The notes under the pieces were generated by a model that saw only the letters and a list, made by a program, of their open reading frames with translations, had not been told where the DNA came from and did no database searches. A stretch of DNA of 64,000 bases from Lycocorax pyrrhopterus obiensis (lineage: Eukaryota; Chordata; Aves; Passeriformes; Paradisaeidae): positions 81,094,237-81,158,236 of the forward strand of contig JACSVZ010000001.1 of NCBI GenBank assembly GCA_014706295.1, in the 5' to 3' direction. How positions within the stretch are numbered: the first letter of the stretch is position 1; every line of letters starts with the position of its first letter. The translations under genes were made by a program, and so were the position numbers. This document shows, piece by piece, positions 47,770 through 61,869 of the stretch.

Positions 47770-48045
47770 ATGCCTGTGAGAGACTGAAAAGATTGATGTC
47801 TTGAGACATTTTTAGGGTGCATGTGTGTGGGGGAAGGGGCCTTGACTGATGAGGCAATGAACTGCCTCTCCCAACCCTCCCCCACCCCTAGAGCCTGTAT
47901 CCCAGCCTGGCAGTGGCTCCCAACCCCTGGCACACTGGAGGCAACGCTCCACACCCCACCTCTGGAGTCGCTACCCCAGCTCCTGAGTGGCCACATGACT
48001 GGAATTCCCATGTGGGGCAAGTGCCCAGAAAAGCAAAGGGCTATT
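47770..48045 (+). repeat. Left arm of a long imperfect inverted repeat
   Basis: This segment matches the reverse complement of 48755-49030 along its length. Shared blocks are GAGACATTT/GAAACATTT, GGGGAAGGGGC, CCCAACCCCTGG and TGAGTGGCCA. The 709-base spacer is unrelated. Possibly two opposite insertions of one unidentified repeat. Confidence 0.7.
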
Positions 48046-48754
48046 TGAGGTGGAACATGCACCTAGCACATGTCTTAACCCTACCTCCTCTTGGTATTTC
48101 TATCAGCTGAACACCATTGAAAACCAGGAGCTGGCAGCTATTTGTGTCCTTTTCTGAATTTTTTCTGTCTTTCCCTTTCTTTCTTCTTCTTATAACTCCA
48201 TTTTCTTGGAATTTTCAAGTAACTTAAAATTGAACAGGCTTAGAGTTTGCTAAGCTGAATGGGCTAAATGATGCTCTGAGAAGTGTTTTATGTTGATTGA
48301 ATGCTGCTCTAAAACTTTTGCCAAAGTTCTCTGATTTTCTGAAGTTGCCAGTAAAGTTTTCCTTGTTGTTTTTACCTCTTGAGAATATCTTGTCAGTATT
48401 TTTCCCATGTGTCTAACTCAGAGCACATGAAAAACTGTAAGCCCTTTTCGAAGTCTCGTTGAGTGAGGTTTTTTTTAGACCCTACAATGCCAAGCTCTGG
48501 CATGTGATATCTGCTGTTTCAGTGGGTACAGTTTGTACCATCATATCAATATCACAACTGTTTCATATTACTTATTGACAAGGGACCTAGGTAAATGACT
48601 GGGATTTGATTTTCAAAGGTTACATTCCCCTTGACAAGAGGGGGTGCAACCAGCCCTCACATGGCAGCCTACAGCTTTGGAAATCCACGTTCACTTTCTA
48701 GTTTTGCAATAACTTTGCACCACTTCGAACAAAAAGCTTGCTTTTTCCTGACCT

Positions 48755-49030
48755 CTGGTGTAAGGCCCCCAAAATTGGCTTTCCTGGGTCTTTTCCCCAG
48801 GTAGAACTTTCCTGTTATCTGGCCACTCAGCAGCTGGATTAAGGACTCCAGGGTTGAGGTGCAGAGCATTGCTTTTGGTGTTGCCAGGGGTTGGTGGCCA
48901 CTGTGGGGATGGGATACAGACCCGGGAGAGTGGGGTGTGCAGGGCAGGGCATCGCCTCCCCAGAACAAGGCCCAACCTGCCCCTTCCCGCACACACACAC
49001 ACCCCTGAAATGTTTCAAGCCAGCAATACT
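48755..49030 (-). repeat. Right arm of the long imperfect inverted repeat
   Basis: Reverse complement of the 47770-48045 family. It includes a short (CA)n at 48988-49004. No coding signal; frames across it are by-products of GC-rich sequence. Confidence 0.7.
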
Positions 49031-49620
49031 TCAGTGTCTTGCGCCCAGTTCTCCTTTTTAAAAGAGCAATTATAATGCCATTTTTCTTCTACCTGCTGTC
49101 AGCCTTTAGACGTGCGTTTTGTAGGTCAGGCTGAGCTGTGTGTGCGTCACTCTGAGCACAACAGGGTTCCGTGCTCCCTCACAGTCAACAGCCTCTGAGC
49201 AACACAAGTTGTGAGTTAATTAAAAAGGAAGGGCTGCGCAGTCCTCTAAGTGAACAAAACTTGCAGTTGGGGCCTTGGCTAATCTGAAAGCACTAGGGAT
49301 GCTTTTTCCTATAAGAGGAATCAAGACTCCCATCTTTCTGTCTTTTGTTTTATCTGACTTCCATAAACTGCTCACTTCCCAATGCCTTAGTTTTTTAAAG
49401 TGGATATAGTGCTTTCTAGTTTTGCCTTTTCAGCACAGTGTCATTACTGAAGAATAAGTATGCAATGTACAGCAGAACAACTCTTGCTCCATAGGTAATG
49501 TGCAAAGAGCTGTCACAGATGAAACTGACTTTATTCAACCCGAAAACATCACAAATGTATATATCTAAAGGAATGAAGGTTACTAAGTTTTTTATTAGTT
49601 TGCTACATGATTTGAACACT

Positions 49621-49966
49621 TCATAGAATCACAGAATTATAGAAAGGCTTCGGTTGAAAGAGATCTTAGACATAATCCAGTTCCAACCCTCCTGTCATGG
49701 GCAGAGACACCCTCCTCTAGACCAGGTTGCTCAGGGCCTCATCCAATGTAGCCTTGAATACTTCCAAAGATGGGGCATCCACAGCTTTTCTGGGCAACCT
49801 GTGCCAGTGCTTCACAACCCTCTGAGTAAAGAATTTCTTCCTAACATCCAATCTAAATCTCTCCTCTTTTAGTTTCAAACTGTTCCCCCTTTTTCTATCA
49901 CTATCTGCCTGTGTAAAAAGTCACTCTCCCTCATTTTTATAAGCCCCCTTTAAGTACTCCAGGATA
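49621..49966 (-). mobile_element. CR1 LINE, 3' end
   Basis: It starts with the reversed tail TCATAGAATCACAGAATTAT. CAGAGACACCCTCCTCTAGA, CAACCTGTGCCAGTGCTTCA and AAGAATTTCTTCCTAACATC follow. Confidence 0.92.
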
Positions 49967-50344
49967 GTCAGTGTGCTGTGCATTTACAATCAAGTTTTTG
50001 AAGTTCAAAGCTGGAATTTTCAAAAATACTTCTTCATCTTGCTTCAACTGGACTAAGGAGTTTTCCACTGCCTTAATCCAAATCCACATTAGACTAAAAG
50101 ATCTCAACCTTTCAAAAATCTAAATTATCCGAAGACTCTTTTACCAGTTCTGTTGCTGACTGAATAATGGCAACAAAAACAACAATTGGTTAGAAACTAG
50201 TGAGTGTTTTAGGGTCTACATGGGAGGGCTTCTCACCACCAGTTCTACAAAAGTCTTCAAACGTATCACAGGGAAAAACTCCCAACTTATTTAAAGATTA
50301 CATATGGCATGTGAGAAGGCATGTGGGATAAGTTCCATTTGGAA

Positions 50345-50812
50345 CCAAATCTGGCAAGGGATGTTGAAGACAAGAAGGGCTTCTTCAAGTAGATCAATAG
50401 CAAAAGGAAACTAGGGAAAATGTGGGCCTGCTGCTGGGTGAGATGGGTGCCCTGGTCACAATGGCTACAGAGAAGGCAGAGTTATTGAATGCCTTTGCTT
50501 CAGTTTTTACTGCTGAGGCCAGCCCTCTGCAATTCCAGATCCTGGAGGCAAGAAAGTCTGAAGAAAAGAAGACTTTCGCTTGGTGGAGAAGGATTGGCTT
50601 TAAGACCACTTAGGCAAAACTGACACTCACAAATCCACGTGTCCCAATGGGATACACCCATGAGTGCTGAGGGAGCTGGCAGATGTTACTGCTGTGCCAT
50701 TCTCCATCGTCTTTGGGAGGTCATGGAGAACAGGAGAGTAGTCTGAGGACTGACGGAAAGCTAGTATCATTCCAGTCTTCAAAAAAGGCAAGAAGGAGGA
50801 CCCAGGAAACTG
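50345..50812 (+). mobile_element. CR1 LINE, internal ORF2 fragment
   Basis: GAAGGGCTTCTTCAAGTAGA, AATGCCTTTGCTTCAGTTTT, AGTGCTGAGGGAGCTGGCAG and TCTTCAAAAAAGGCAAGAAG come from the region just before the reverse-transcriptase core. Stops and indels break the frame. Confidence 0.85.
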
Positions 50813-52059
50813 GGTAAGAAAGCAGTGGGTTTAACAGAGTAGGTGCTTGTGAAGTAATGAGAGGAATCTATACTTATGCTAACTCAACCTGCTCAGAGAT
50901 GTTGAAAATTTCATTAAAATGATTATTCTCCAAATTTCAATCATGCCTCTCACTTTTTGATAGTTAGGAGTGAAAAGAACATTCTTTGGATGATCACAAC
51001 CATTTTTACAGTAACAAGTGACAGCATTCATTGTTGGCAGTCTAAGAGTGTGATCAGACATAAAAGGTAAGATAAGGGAACTGCTTTGAAATAAGAGGTG
51101 TAAGCAAGTACTGGAGATATAATATGAAACCCCTGAGCAATTTATAATGCAATGTACAGTGTGGTAAAATTTTTGTTGCATTCTGAGCCATAACAGGAGA
51201 GACACTTTGTTTTCTAAAATTAAACTGACAGTTTATTAAATAGTGACATGTTTCTCAAGATGATGTGAGTGGTTCTGATGTTTCCAGCTATAGACAGGCA
51301 TAGATGCCTGTCTGTATCTCCTGCCCTTTGCATGACTCTTGGTTCCAGTCAGATTGCTGCAGTCACTGTTACCTTCTCTTCCAACACCGGTTTTGTTGCG
51401 CTGTGGAAGGCATTTCCACCCCATTGACATGGCTTTTCAGGTTAATTTCAGGTCAATGCATATTTCTGTTAGCTTACTAAAATCAATAAGCTTACTATCC
51501 TGTTTTAATAAGACAAAAGTCTGTGGAAGAAAAAAATGTACACGTTGTAAGTGACTATTTTCAGCTGCTTTTCTCAGAAATTATTTTAAAAGGGAGCCCT
51601 GTAGCATAAGACTCTTTTTGCTGTGTGTTTGTACTACTACATGCTCGCTGGACGTGACTAGACCCCTTTAGCACCATGACAACTGAAGAACAAAACCTGG
51701 TAAAGGCTAAGCAATCACAAAAATAAGAGAAGTTTCAAAGCTTGTCGGGATGATACCAACAAAAGGATGTAAATGGTGGGCTAAAAATGTAGTTTATTTT
51801 TGTGCTTTGTTTTGCTGTAATGACTCACAGACACTTACCACCTCTGTATCAGAACAGGAAATGGAGAAGAGCCATCATTGTTCCGAACCTGGCTGCAGCT
51901 TCTCTGCTCTTCCTCAGTTTAGCAAGTGTGTCCAGCTCAGGTGTGCAATCCTTGAGAGTCTGTGTTGGGAGGAAACGGTTACAACTGGGAGATTTGGCTA
52001 ATAGGAGGGAATAGTTTCCCTCAAAGTGACCTTGCACCTGGAAATGCTAAAAATGTTAG
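50813..52059. other. No supported gene
   Basis: AT-rich sequence between a CR1 fragment and a short LTR; nothing recognised. Confidence 0.5.
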
Positions 52060-52342
52060 TGTGGGAAAATTCCATTTATTATGCCTAATGTTGTTCATCC
52101 TCTGCCTGTTTTGAGAAGTAGAGTTCCTGTGAAGAGATAACACACTCTCACAGACACGTGGAAGCCTTTTGTTGTAGTGAGGCAGGTGAGCCCCCGCCCT
52201 TGCTGTTAGCTAAGATGAACTGAGACAAACGGAGCTTGTGTGCCTGTGTGTTCTTAGTGAGGTAATGAAATAAATTTACTCTTTACATTTCAGCTGTGGT
52301 TTGATTGCTGCCCTTGGTTACCTGTGTGCGTCAATTCCCACA
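52060..52342 (+). mobile_element. Short solo LTR with 8-bp perfect inverted termini
   Basis: 283 bases from TGTGGGAA to TTCCCACA. AAATAAATTTACTC (~52268) is a poly(A)-like signal. The start resembles that of the LTR at 28366. No clear target duplication. Confidence 0.65.
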
Positions 52343-55300
52343 GGCTGGGAAGTTCAGAGCCATGACATCTTGTAGCTTTGCAACCTGGTCTCAGCAAGAA
52401 TGGGCCTTCTGATCAACTGTACATTTATTCTTAGAACCTGGTTCAAGACCCAAGCTCTGTCTTTAACTTGGTGCCAGAGAGGCAAACAAGAGCTGTGACT
52501 CTTCTTTTCAATTACACCACTAACAGTTCAGTCTGATAGTACATCACTTGATTACATCCTGTAGTCCATAAACCTCCTTTGTATCCAGGAGTGTGCTCAA
52601 TTGTGAGCCAAGGCTTGTTTTACTATGTTCCGGAAGCTTTATGTACACTGTGGTCTGAACCAAATCATAACAATCATGATTTATAGCCCAATCTCTCCCA
52701 TAAAAAGGTGGACAGTGAAAAAGAGAAATATTCAATGTAGATGGAAGATCTCAGCCCACACCTTTCTCACTGGTGAGAAATAACTGCAAATGAGAAACTG
52801 AGTTGACTTAATTTGCTTCAATGATAGTGATCTGTTAGCTCCTTACTGAGAGCACCTCTAGAAAATTAGGGTAAAATGAGACTTTTTATCCTGGAAGATA
52901 GTTTGAAAGTCTGGCTGATATTTAATATTTAGCTTCTTAGCAAAGCAGAACAGAATTGCACAAGCAGAGCTCCACCGAACAAGGATTTTGTTACATCAGA
53001 GGCATTATGGAATAAAATCATCATTAGTAAAGCCCAGAAACGGAAGCATTAGAGAGAATTTCCACAAGTTTCAGTGGTGTATTGAAATTTGCTGTATTTT
53101 ATTGCAATACCAAAAGTTTTTTACTGAAAACCAAGAAAAAGAGGAGGGACACCTTTAATGATCACCTAGTTCAACCCTCATGGCTTGGGCTGTACTCTAA
53201 GCTGAGTTTTTCTTGCATTAAAAACTTTTTTCTTTCTTTTCCTCAAATTCTTTAAGTAAAGTGGAAATTTAACTCATACCTTTTCCCAAGTCTGAGTCCA
53301 AGACATTTGGAAACTGTGAAGATGTTCCAACAGCATATAATTATATTTACCTGCTTTTGCACTTCCTATCATCAAGCAGAAGTGCCTGGTTGGAGGACAA
53401 GTTGCCACAAACCCCAAGCACTGCAGTCTGCCTGGAAGGCACCTGGAAGGGTTTTATTATTCTTGCTGTGACTCCAAACTGCAATTATCCTTTTTCAAGT
53501 TCTTACCCCTGAAGAAGGAGACTAAAAACAGATTGTTCTGTGTGATTTCATGCCACATCAGTTATCTGTGTGTGTCCAGATCTTTGTAGAGCTTTACTGG
53601 AATCATTCTTCACTGAGATACTGATGCTGACTCTGAACCTTTATTTGCCACCAGAAGTGCTTGTGGAACTGCGGTCTAATCTAATTAATTAGGCACAATC
53701 TACCTTCTCTTAGGTAGTAGATCTCTTTTAGTCTTAGTTGTATTGAATTAATTCTGCCAAGGAGCAATTACATGGACAGTTATGCCATTGGATGTGAAGA
53801 GCAATGACCAGCCTTTGGGCACAGGCCAGGGACAGAAAATATTTCGTTGGAGTCAGCCACAACCAAAGACAGGATATATGACACTGATCTTGTGGTATTT
53901 TGGATACAGGTCATGAATCTAGACCTTTGTGGAAAAGAGCCTACTATTGAGTGCACAGCAAGGTTTCAGATTAACTTTGAGCTATAAATACCGAAAAGTC
54001 AGGAATGAGTGGTTGTCAGGATTTAATCTAGACTAACAGGTAGTTGAAAGGGAGAAGATGAATGATTTAAACCTCATACTCAACTTTAAGATAGTTCCCT
54101 TCTTCATAAGAGTGGAGATATTTCCCTTGGTTATTTTGAGAACCATTCTTTTTTCTTCTTTAAAGAGCTGACATTGTATTAAATTATGTGTCAAGTCCTC
54201 CACAGATCAGTTCTACCTACCACTGACAACCAAGTTGAATTTATTAAGCTTTTAGCCTGCGTTGTGTTTCTTAACCTTGGGAATTGTTTGTCTTTTGGAT
54301 GTGAGTTTTCAACCGGAGATCTCTGCATCTCTGGATACTAAAGACTTCTAAATGGTCCAAGAAAGTAAGTCAGGTCTCACTTAGCTGAGTCAAGTCCATC
54401 ATTTTGTTGGAAAATGATTTAGAGGTTTGAAATTCTATAGTCAGAAAAAGAAAATCCACTGACATGCTTTAGTTACATTAGACATAATTATTATTGTAAA
54501 TTAATTTAATTAATGTCTTTAATTGCTTTAAGTCATTTACTTATTAAATGTAGTTCCTGGACTGCTAGGTGTTTGTGTTAGACATGTTTGTGTAAAACAA
54601 AGCTGACAAAGCACTCATTGTCTGAAGCACTTTTTGTAAGAAAAGTGGTGTTTTAGGAATATGGAAAAAGTTGAAAACCGTGTCAAACAAATCCTTAGTT
54701 TTGAGGGATGTATAGACCACACTCAAAACTAAGTCTCATGTGGCCTGTGGAATTACCCTTTGCTTTCCAAATCTCCATGAACCACTACAATACAGCAGTG
54801 TAAATGTGAGGTTTCACTCTTTGGTATCAATTTTTCCTTACTGATGTTGCAAAGCTTTAAAAAACTAAATATTTTTCTTGATTTTTGCATATCAACTGCC
54901 TACCTGATTTAGCTTGATTCCTTGCTAGATTCCCCACAGAAAATCTTCCTTATTCTGGAGTAGAGCAGCCCCTCTGAGTCAGTAGGGAGAGGCAACAGGG
55001 AGTGCTGCCCACGACTCCACACACAGTATGATTCAGATCTTTGTGGGGGTGTCTCTAAATGCTGTGTAAAAGGCTCTTGCCTCCATCATGATGACATAAT
55101 ACAGGGTTTTAACTTACCAACTGTGGATGTGCTCTTTTTGTTTCCAAACGAATAGTGAACAGACTGCAGATACTATAAATATTCTATGTAGTTTCTTAAT
55201 AAACCCAAATGGCTGAAAATAAAAAAGGACCTTTCTGAATTAGTGAGTAAATAGTAATTTCTTAAAGCCTTTTTGCCCCAGAAGACCTCAATTACAACTG

Positions 55301-58300
55301 CAGAGTATGTCAGAAAACATTTATTTACCTTCCAGAGGATTCTGTGTTTCTGCTTATATTGACAACACTTCCCTGTTATTCCTGTGCAAAACCTACCCTT
55401 TTGATGGGTTTTCATCTTGGTTTTGTTTCTGGTTTTCATAAAAAGAAACAAACAACTCTAGGAGGAGTCTTGCTGCCTGTCCGCCAGTCCTTTTTGCTGA
55501 GCAGAAAATTTGCTGTTCCTTCACTCCTTGTTTTCAGGGCTAGGAATGGTGCTGACACTTCAGTGGGATAAGATCTGACATCAGCTGAAGTCACTAGCAA
55601 TAGGTTTAAGTTATAAATGAAGACATCAAAACGAAAATTATCATTTATGAGCCAAGTGTCTAAGCTCTCATCTCTGACAGATCCACTCATAGAACCCATG
55701 TGGCATTGAAACCAAATTGTCTGACCAGACACAAGAGGTCGAACTGACCAGGCTATGCAAAGGCATTTTAAATGGTCTGAAATGCCCTAGAGTTTCTCCA
55801 GAAATCTGAACATTTCCCACAGGTCCTTGGTCATACATGCCTTAAAATATAGCCTCAGATATCTCAGGTATGATCCCACTACTGTCTGTATGTTATGGAT
55901 TTATATGAACATCATTCTAGATTTATCTATTTCCCTAAAATTTCTACTCATCTGAGGAGGAAAACTGAACCCAAGATTCCATATCCAGTACACTAAGAGC
56001 CTGTTAAAATGAAGGACTATAGGGGAACCAAAATTAAGCTAAAATTAGTGAATCTACTCTCTGCATCATGAGGAGTTGAGTCTAGAAACTCATCGAGAAG
56101 CTTAAAAATATGGCCCTGTAGCGATTAGGAGGTGCCACCAGGAAATCTGTGGGACCCTGCACACCCATGTGTGTGTGCTAGGTGGCTTAATATGCCTGAT
56201 ATGTAGCTTAATGCACTAGCAAAAAGACATTGACATGACAGCCTTACGCGCAGGAGTCAGGCAAATCGAAACCCGCGCTGTGTTCTTGGATGTTCCAGAA
56301 CCCTGACTGTTGGATGAAGAATGTGTAGTGTGTGTAACCATTGTGCCCTTGTAGCTGACCCCTGAATACAGGGAGAAATGCAGAGTACATTTAGATAGTC
56401 TGTACAGACATCTCTTGCTCTTTCTTCCTACTCCAGGAAAAGAGGGTCGAAATCTTGTGGCTGCACTGATTGAAGGAAAGAGTAAATAATGGACAGAACT
56501 GGCAGCTGTTTTCTTTTTTTAATATTTTTTCTTTGATCTCCTGAAGGTTTTTGCTTGATTTCACTCTGGTCAAGAGAATTCCTTCTCATTTTGCCAAGAC
56601 ATGAAATCTCAGGATGTTTTTACTTACCTTTTATTTCCTTAAAAGATAAACTTGTTGCAGATCAGATACCATTTAGTAGCCACCTATGATGAAAAATGAA
56701 ACCTATAATGCGGAGACTCCCTCCTACACCAAAAGGCAGCATCCCTATTATCATTGGCAGTTTGAACCTAGCTGGGACTGTACATGTATGTCTTGCATAA
56801 ATACATCAATTGTACAGATAGATGGCTGCTACAGCATGGGATGAGGCTTCTATCTTGTTTTGGGGCAGCATGGGGGATTTAAATGGTCTTTTCCAAGTGC
56901 CTTGAAATGCTGTACAGCCTGAGAATGACTGTCCTCTATTTCAGTGCAGCTATTCAGTTAACCACTCAGGTATGTTTTCTTCTGCTGGAACCCTTGCCTT
57001 GCTCTTTTCTCTCTGTAATTATGGAGACTTATATCTGTATAATCTAGAGGAAATGCCATTCCAACATGAAAACCTTCATTGTGGAGTCTGGAAATCATGC
57101 AGCAGTTTAGCAGTTTGAAGTTTAGAAAATAGCACATTAACATTTAAATGAAGTGTTAAAATAATAGGCTGCTGCTGAAGTTCAAAGCTGAGGATGTGAA
57201 TTTTTTACAAAGGGCACTTTGCATCTTCAAAGAAAGAATCATGGGCTTTTTAAAACCCTAAGTTAAATCTTGCAGGCAGTGCCAATCCAGTAAACATAAA
57301 TGAAAAGGACTATGAGAAGAATTACAGAGGCTCCATAGCAAGCTATGCAATAGTTGCCTGGAATGAGAGCATCTGAAAAAAAAGTCTCTTAGGCTTAGTT
57401 TACTCATCCTCTCAAAATCAGCTAATTTAACACTTGGGTGACCAGGGAATCCTCAGTAAAATCCGAAGCATTTGTCTCTACATGAAGAGAGAGCCATTAT
57501 CCTTCCAGCAGCTGCTGTCTCTGAAGAACCATAGGAAGTGATTCAGCCCTTATTGCTGTCACGTTTCATAGAGCAGAGAAGAAATATGGATGCTATGAGC
57601 AATATTTTATCGTGTTTTCCTAAAGATCACTTGGGTGCCTGATTCTTCTTTTCCTGCTGCTTCACATTGTAGATAAAGAGGTCTACCAGTATGTCTAATG
57701 GGAAAAGAAACCAGACATAAAGTATGAGGTGGTAAAAAACCTGCCTTCCAAGTGTTTTCTTCTAAGAGATTCTAAAAAATAAATTTTCTTTATTTTTAAA
57801 TACTTTGTGTTGCAATTTATCCAATTAAAACTGTGAAGACACTGCTTAAATGCAACAGACAAGTGAGCTGTCAGCCACTTGGAAACTAGGAATGTGTTAA
57901 CTACTTGGGGCCTAATGAGAGACTGTGCTTACTGTTTACCTTCCAAAAGCACACAAATCTTTTATGATACAGAAATCCTAATGAAATAATGAGTCTCTAA
58001 ATACAAAAAAAAAGGCATTTAAAATTAAAGGAACATATTTTTAATACATATGCTGGTTTCTAAAATATAAATAGGCAGTGATGTTTGGGGAAGAATAAAA
58101 TAAACTTCTTTCCATGTACTTCTGATGAGAGATAAAATAGTTTAAAGTGTCATTTGTATCACAGAACTGTTCGCCCCTGTATCCCATTCCTGCCAATTCA
58201 AGTGAACATTTTATCATAAATTTAAGAAAATAAGATTATAGGATGAAGCAGGAAATTTCAAGTAAATTTTCCCACTTTATGGAACAAACTGAAGATTGGT

Positions 58301-58994
58301 ATGTCTTGATTTCTTAAATATATCCCTCCTAAAGGCTCACAGTGGGTTTGGAACTTATAACAGTTTAATCCCATCCTGCTTGTGCAGTCTTTCACGGCGC
58401 AACAGCTCCAGGGAGTTGTACTTGTATGTGTGATATTGCATGTTCACATAAATCTGCAGCTGGTATTTTTTACCTGTTCTTATGAATATGCTGCCACCAT
58501 ACCAAACTCTCACAGCAGCTGTGTGTGCTGGGTCTCCCTTCACCCACACGTATGGGCACTACAGAACTGGTAAGGAGCACAGATCCCAAAAGGATTCAGG
58601 TTCCATTGGATCATAAGGAATTAGGAACCACACACTGTGGAGCCACTGTCCTCTCTTCAGCTGCTTCAGCAAGGCCCACAAATGCTGAGGCTATGGAGTG
58701 CCCCTAGGGTTTGGGTGGGAACAAAGCCCAGGACCTCAGTGGAGCAAATCCAGGAAGCCAGAACTGAAAGCTGACGGAAGTGCTGGTTTCTTGTCCTTAC
58801 TTTGAGGTCGTGAGGTGGTGTGTTCTAAACTGGGAATACTAATACTCGCAAGACATCAGATCAAACCTCTCTACTTTGAGTCTTCCATGGAGTCATGAAA
58901 AATACTGCTTGTTTTAGCTTTGTATCATTAAACTACAAAGCATCCCATTCAAACTACTTAAAAGAAATATCATCTAGGAAAAAAGAGAAACAAT
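52343..58994. other. Long AT-rich stretch, no supported gene
   Basis: 6.6 kb almost free of young transposons. A small CpG-bearing patch at 56240-56290 (TTACGCGCAGG, AACCCGCGCTG) stands out from its AT-rich surroundings but matches nothing I know. The only element seen is the weak CR1-like tail at 53148-53190. Confidence 0.5.
53148..53190 (-). mobile_element. Very short, decayed CR1-like tail
   Basis: TTTAATGATCACCTAGTTCA followed by ACCCTCATGGC resembles the reversed end of CR1. The terminal octamer is missing. Weak. Confidence 0.4.
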
Positions 58995-59095
58995 ACAGAA
59001 TCACAGAATAGTCTGTGAAGTGAAAGTGACCTTAAAGATCATCTCATTCCAAAATACTCCCATTTTATTGATTGTGTCTAGCCCTTGTGGTTTTA
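58995..59095 (-). mobile_element. CR1 LINE, 3' tail
   Basis: ACAGAATCACAGAATAGTCT, GTGACCTTAAAGATCATCTC; a short, old copy. Confidence 0.8.
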
Positions 59096-61869
59096 TCACT
59101 AGTCTCATGATAGTTAGGTGTTTTCTTTAGCATCTAGTCTTATGATACAAGTGCTAGTGGCAGCATTAGAGCAGGAGGAGAGCAAATATTTCTGACAGTC
59201 ATCGAGGAATCCTGAGCCTACTGAACCATTTTCAGAGAACCTGGTTTTGCAGACGCCTGCCTGTGTCCCAGAGGAGGGTGTGAGAAGTTCATCAGTGCCT
59301 GTATTTGCAAATGTGTTGGGAACTGATGTCCTTCCCAGAGGTCCTTACTGTGACGAGCAGCAATACGTCCTTTGTTTGACGATTTGCATCACAGCAACGC
59401 ACAACAAATTCATCCTCACAACCAGTATAGTCTGGCTTTTTACTTGAATCTCTGTTCTTTAAGGCAGTATGATTTGTAGTGCCAGCAAATCTGCCAGATC
59501 AAGGGAAAAAAGCCAAGGTAGAAAATTTGCTTACCTGGGTTTCATTTTCAGGAAGTCAGGTAGGACATGTTATGCTACAGAGATTCCTATTGCTCTGGAG
59601 AGTGTTCAGTGTATGCAAGCAATCACAGGCATGGTGTGTGACATCTAGGAGGTTCTCATACCGTGGATTGAATTATATGGCTGTAGAGATGCTTTTCATG
59701 ATCTTCATTCATATTCATTCCATGAATAAAAAGTATGAGATGTTTAAAATATCTTCTTGTTAGAGACAGCTTTTCTTAAAGGAATTTGAGTAAGAAAGAC
59801 ACATTATTTAAGAAGATCAACAACAAAAAAAGACGTGGTGTCTGCATATTGGCCCACTTGCTGCGTACTGGCCTAAGGACAGACAGAATGGATCATGATT
59901 TGCATGCATGTTCTTCAGTGATTCCTGCAACTTCAGATGCCATTCATTAACAAGCTGTGAAGAAGACCTCCCTGTTTCTGATACCTTTTTAAAATAATTA
60001 TATGTAGTTGAAAGAGCCACATTCAAATTTACTGTAAAATTCCTTCCTAGTTCCAAGAAAATGAGCATATAAGGGAAAATCTAACAGGGTAAAAAGGACA
60101 TGGGATGATAGCCTTGTTGTAACAAAGCCCTCTGAGGTGGCACAGGGGAGGGGCACAGAACTAAATGCATCAGTAGCACATCAAATTCTTTCAAATAGCA
60201 CCACTTTTCATTCATAGGTTTCAGTTCAATTCATGCACTTTTTTGCATTGAAAAAGTTAAGATGATGGCAGAAGTTGTTCAACAAGCAAGTGTATCTTCT
60301 GGAAGGTCGGCCAGAGAATGAGACAGAGCATAAAATTCTAGAATCTACATACTTTTCCCCCCAAAAATTGGTACTTGAGGCCTCCTAGTTCCTTGCATGT
60401 GATGCATTTGAGAGGTGGTCTCTGTATACGGGACATGATCATGTTGTTTGAGGATTTTTTGTGGGTTTGGTTTTTTTTAATTGTTCTCCACACAAACTCT
60501 ATATGCAGAAAGTGCTTTAATACAGGTGACTTGAATGCCCTACCAATGTATGATTGGCACCAGAATGGGCTATTAGAGCCATTGTATTCACTTTTTCTAT
60601 GTCCAACCCAAGAGTATCCAGATCAATCCCTGCAGCAGCTTTTTTGATAGTTTATATCTGCTAATTGTATAAAATACTCTAAAATACTGAATATCTGCTT
60701 GAAATTTAGCAGCAGAACGGCTTTCATGGTGTTGCAGTGACACCCAATTTAAGAATAGTGCTACTTCAGGGCAAAGGGAAAAAATCTTTGATGTACTATG
60801 TTTAATGATGTGATCTTGCTTTAAATTCCAATTTCCTGCTGTGCTATTGTGTAAAGTGCTTAGTCTAAATCTAATTAACCCTTACAGGAACCTAGTTCTA
60901 TGAACATAAAATTTGCATTAATTTCCAGTGACACAGCAATTGAAGCATGACAAAAAGGCTTCAGTTGATTAAATACTGAATTAGGGCTTACTATTTGAAA
61001 AGCATTGGGATCACTAGCTCTTGAATTTATGGATTATAATTTATCAACTAAGGCATGTGGGATTGGTGAATACATTAAAGCATGGAAAATCTAGCTTAAA
61101 TTTTGAAAGTTATATATATTACATATACTTTTAAATATGTCTGGTTCATTGCCTTTTAAACAAAGTGAATTATAAAGGAAACAGAAAATTAGTTTGCAGT
61201 ATTTACTCTGGCTAAGCAACTTTTGACAAGTATGCTGTAACACTAAGAGAGACACAACTGCTAGAACTAGACTTATGAAATGGACTTTCGATAAAATTCT
61301 GCTTTGGAGTAGTGAAAAAAAATGCAGAATGTGATAATAACATTTTCCTTGTAAAAAATATGTTTTATTTTTATTTTATTCTATTATTATAGAAGTCCCT
61401 AGATTGCTACTGAAATATAGGAGGAAAAAAATCCCAAAACCTGTTTTATCTTTTTGATTGATTGATTCCTTCACAAAAATATGTCCTTCTCAACTTACTC
61501 TAGCATTTGATCAAAATGTCATTGTTCAGGAATGTTAAATGACTTGCCAGTACAGTCTCTCTCACCCTGGGCTGTGCATTCAGTCTGGATCATCAAGATT
61601 AGCTTGCGCCAGCTCACCTTAAGTCACACAAAATAGCACCTACTTCTCCCAGCCACAATCTCAGGCTGCTGCAAATGGAATGGAAAGGGAAAGGCTTCTT
61701 CAGGCTCTGAGGCACAGAGATTGAAATTGAATTTGTGCAGTAATCACCTTCACACAGCATATAAAGACCTGAAGTGACCAAGGTGAAGGGCAGCAAGGAC
61801 AGTATCTATGAACACATTGGTATTAAAGGAAGGGTAAGAACTCTGGGTGCCCACTTATCAGAGGGGCAG
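59096..61869. other. AT-rich, no supported gene
   Basis: No exon, RNA gene or clear repeat recognised before the CR1 at 61870. Confidence 0.5.

Noticed and set aside
56240..56290. CpG-bearing patch considered as a tRNA-derived SINE
   Set aside because: No A-box/B-box pair at proper spacing and no cloverleaf can be drawn.
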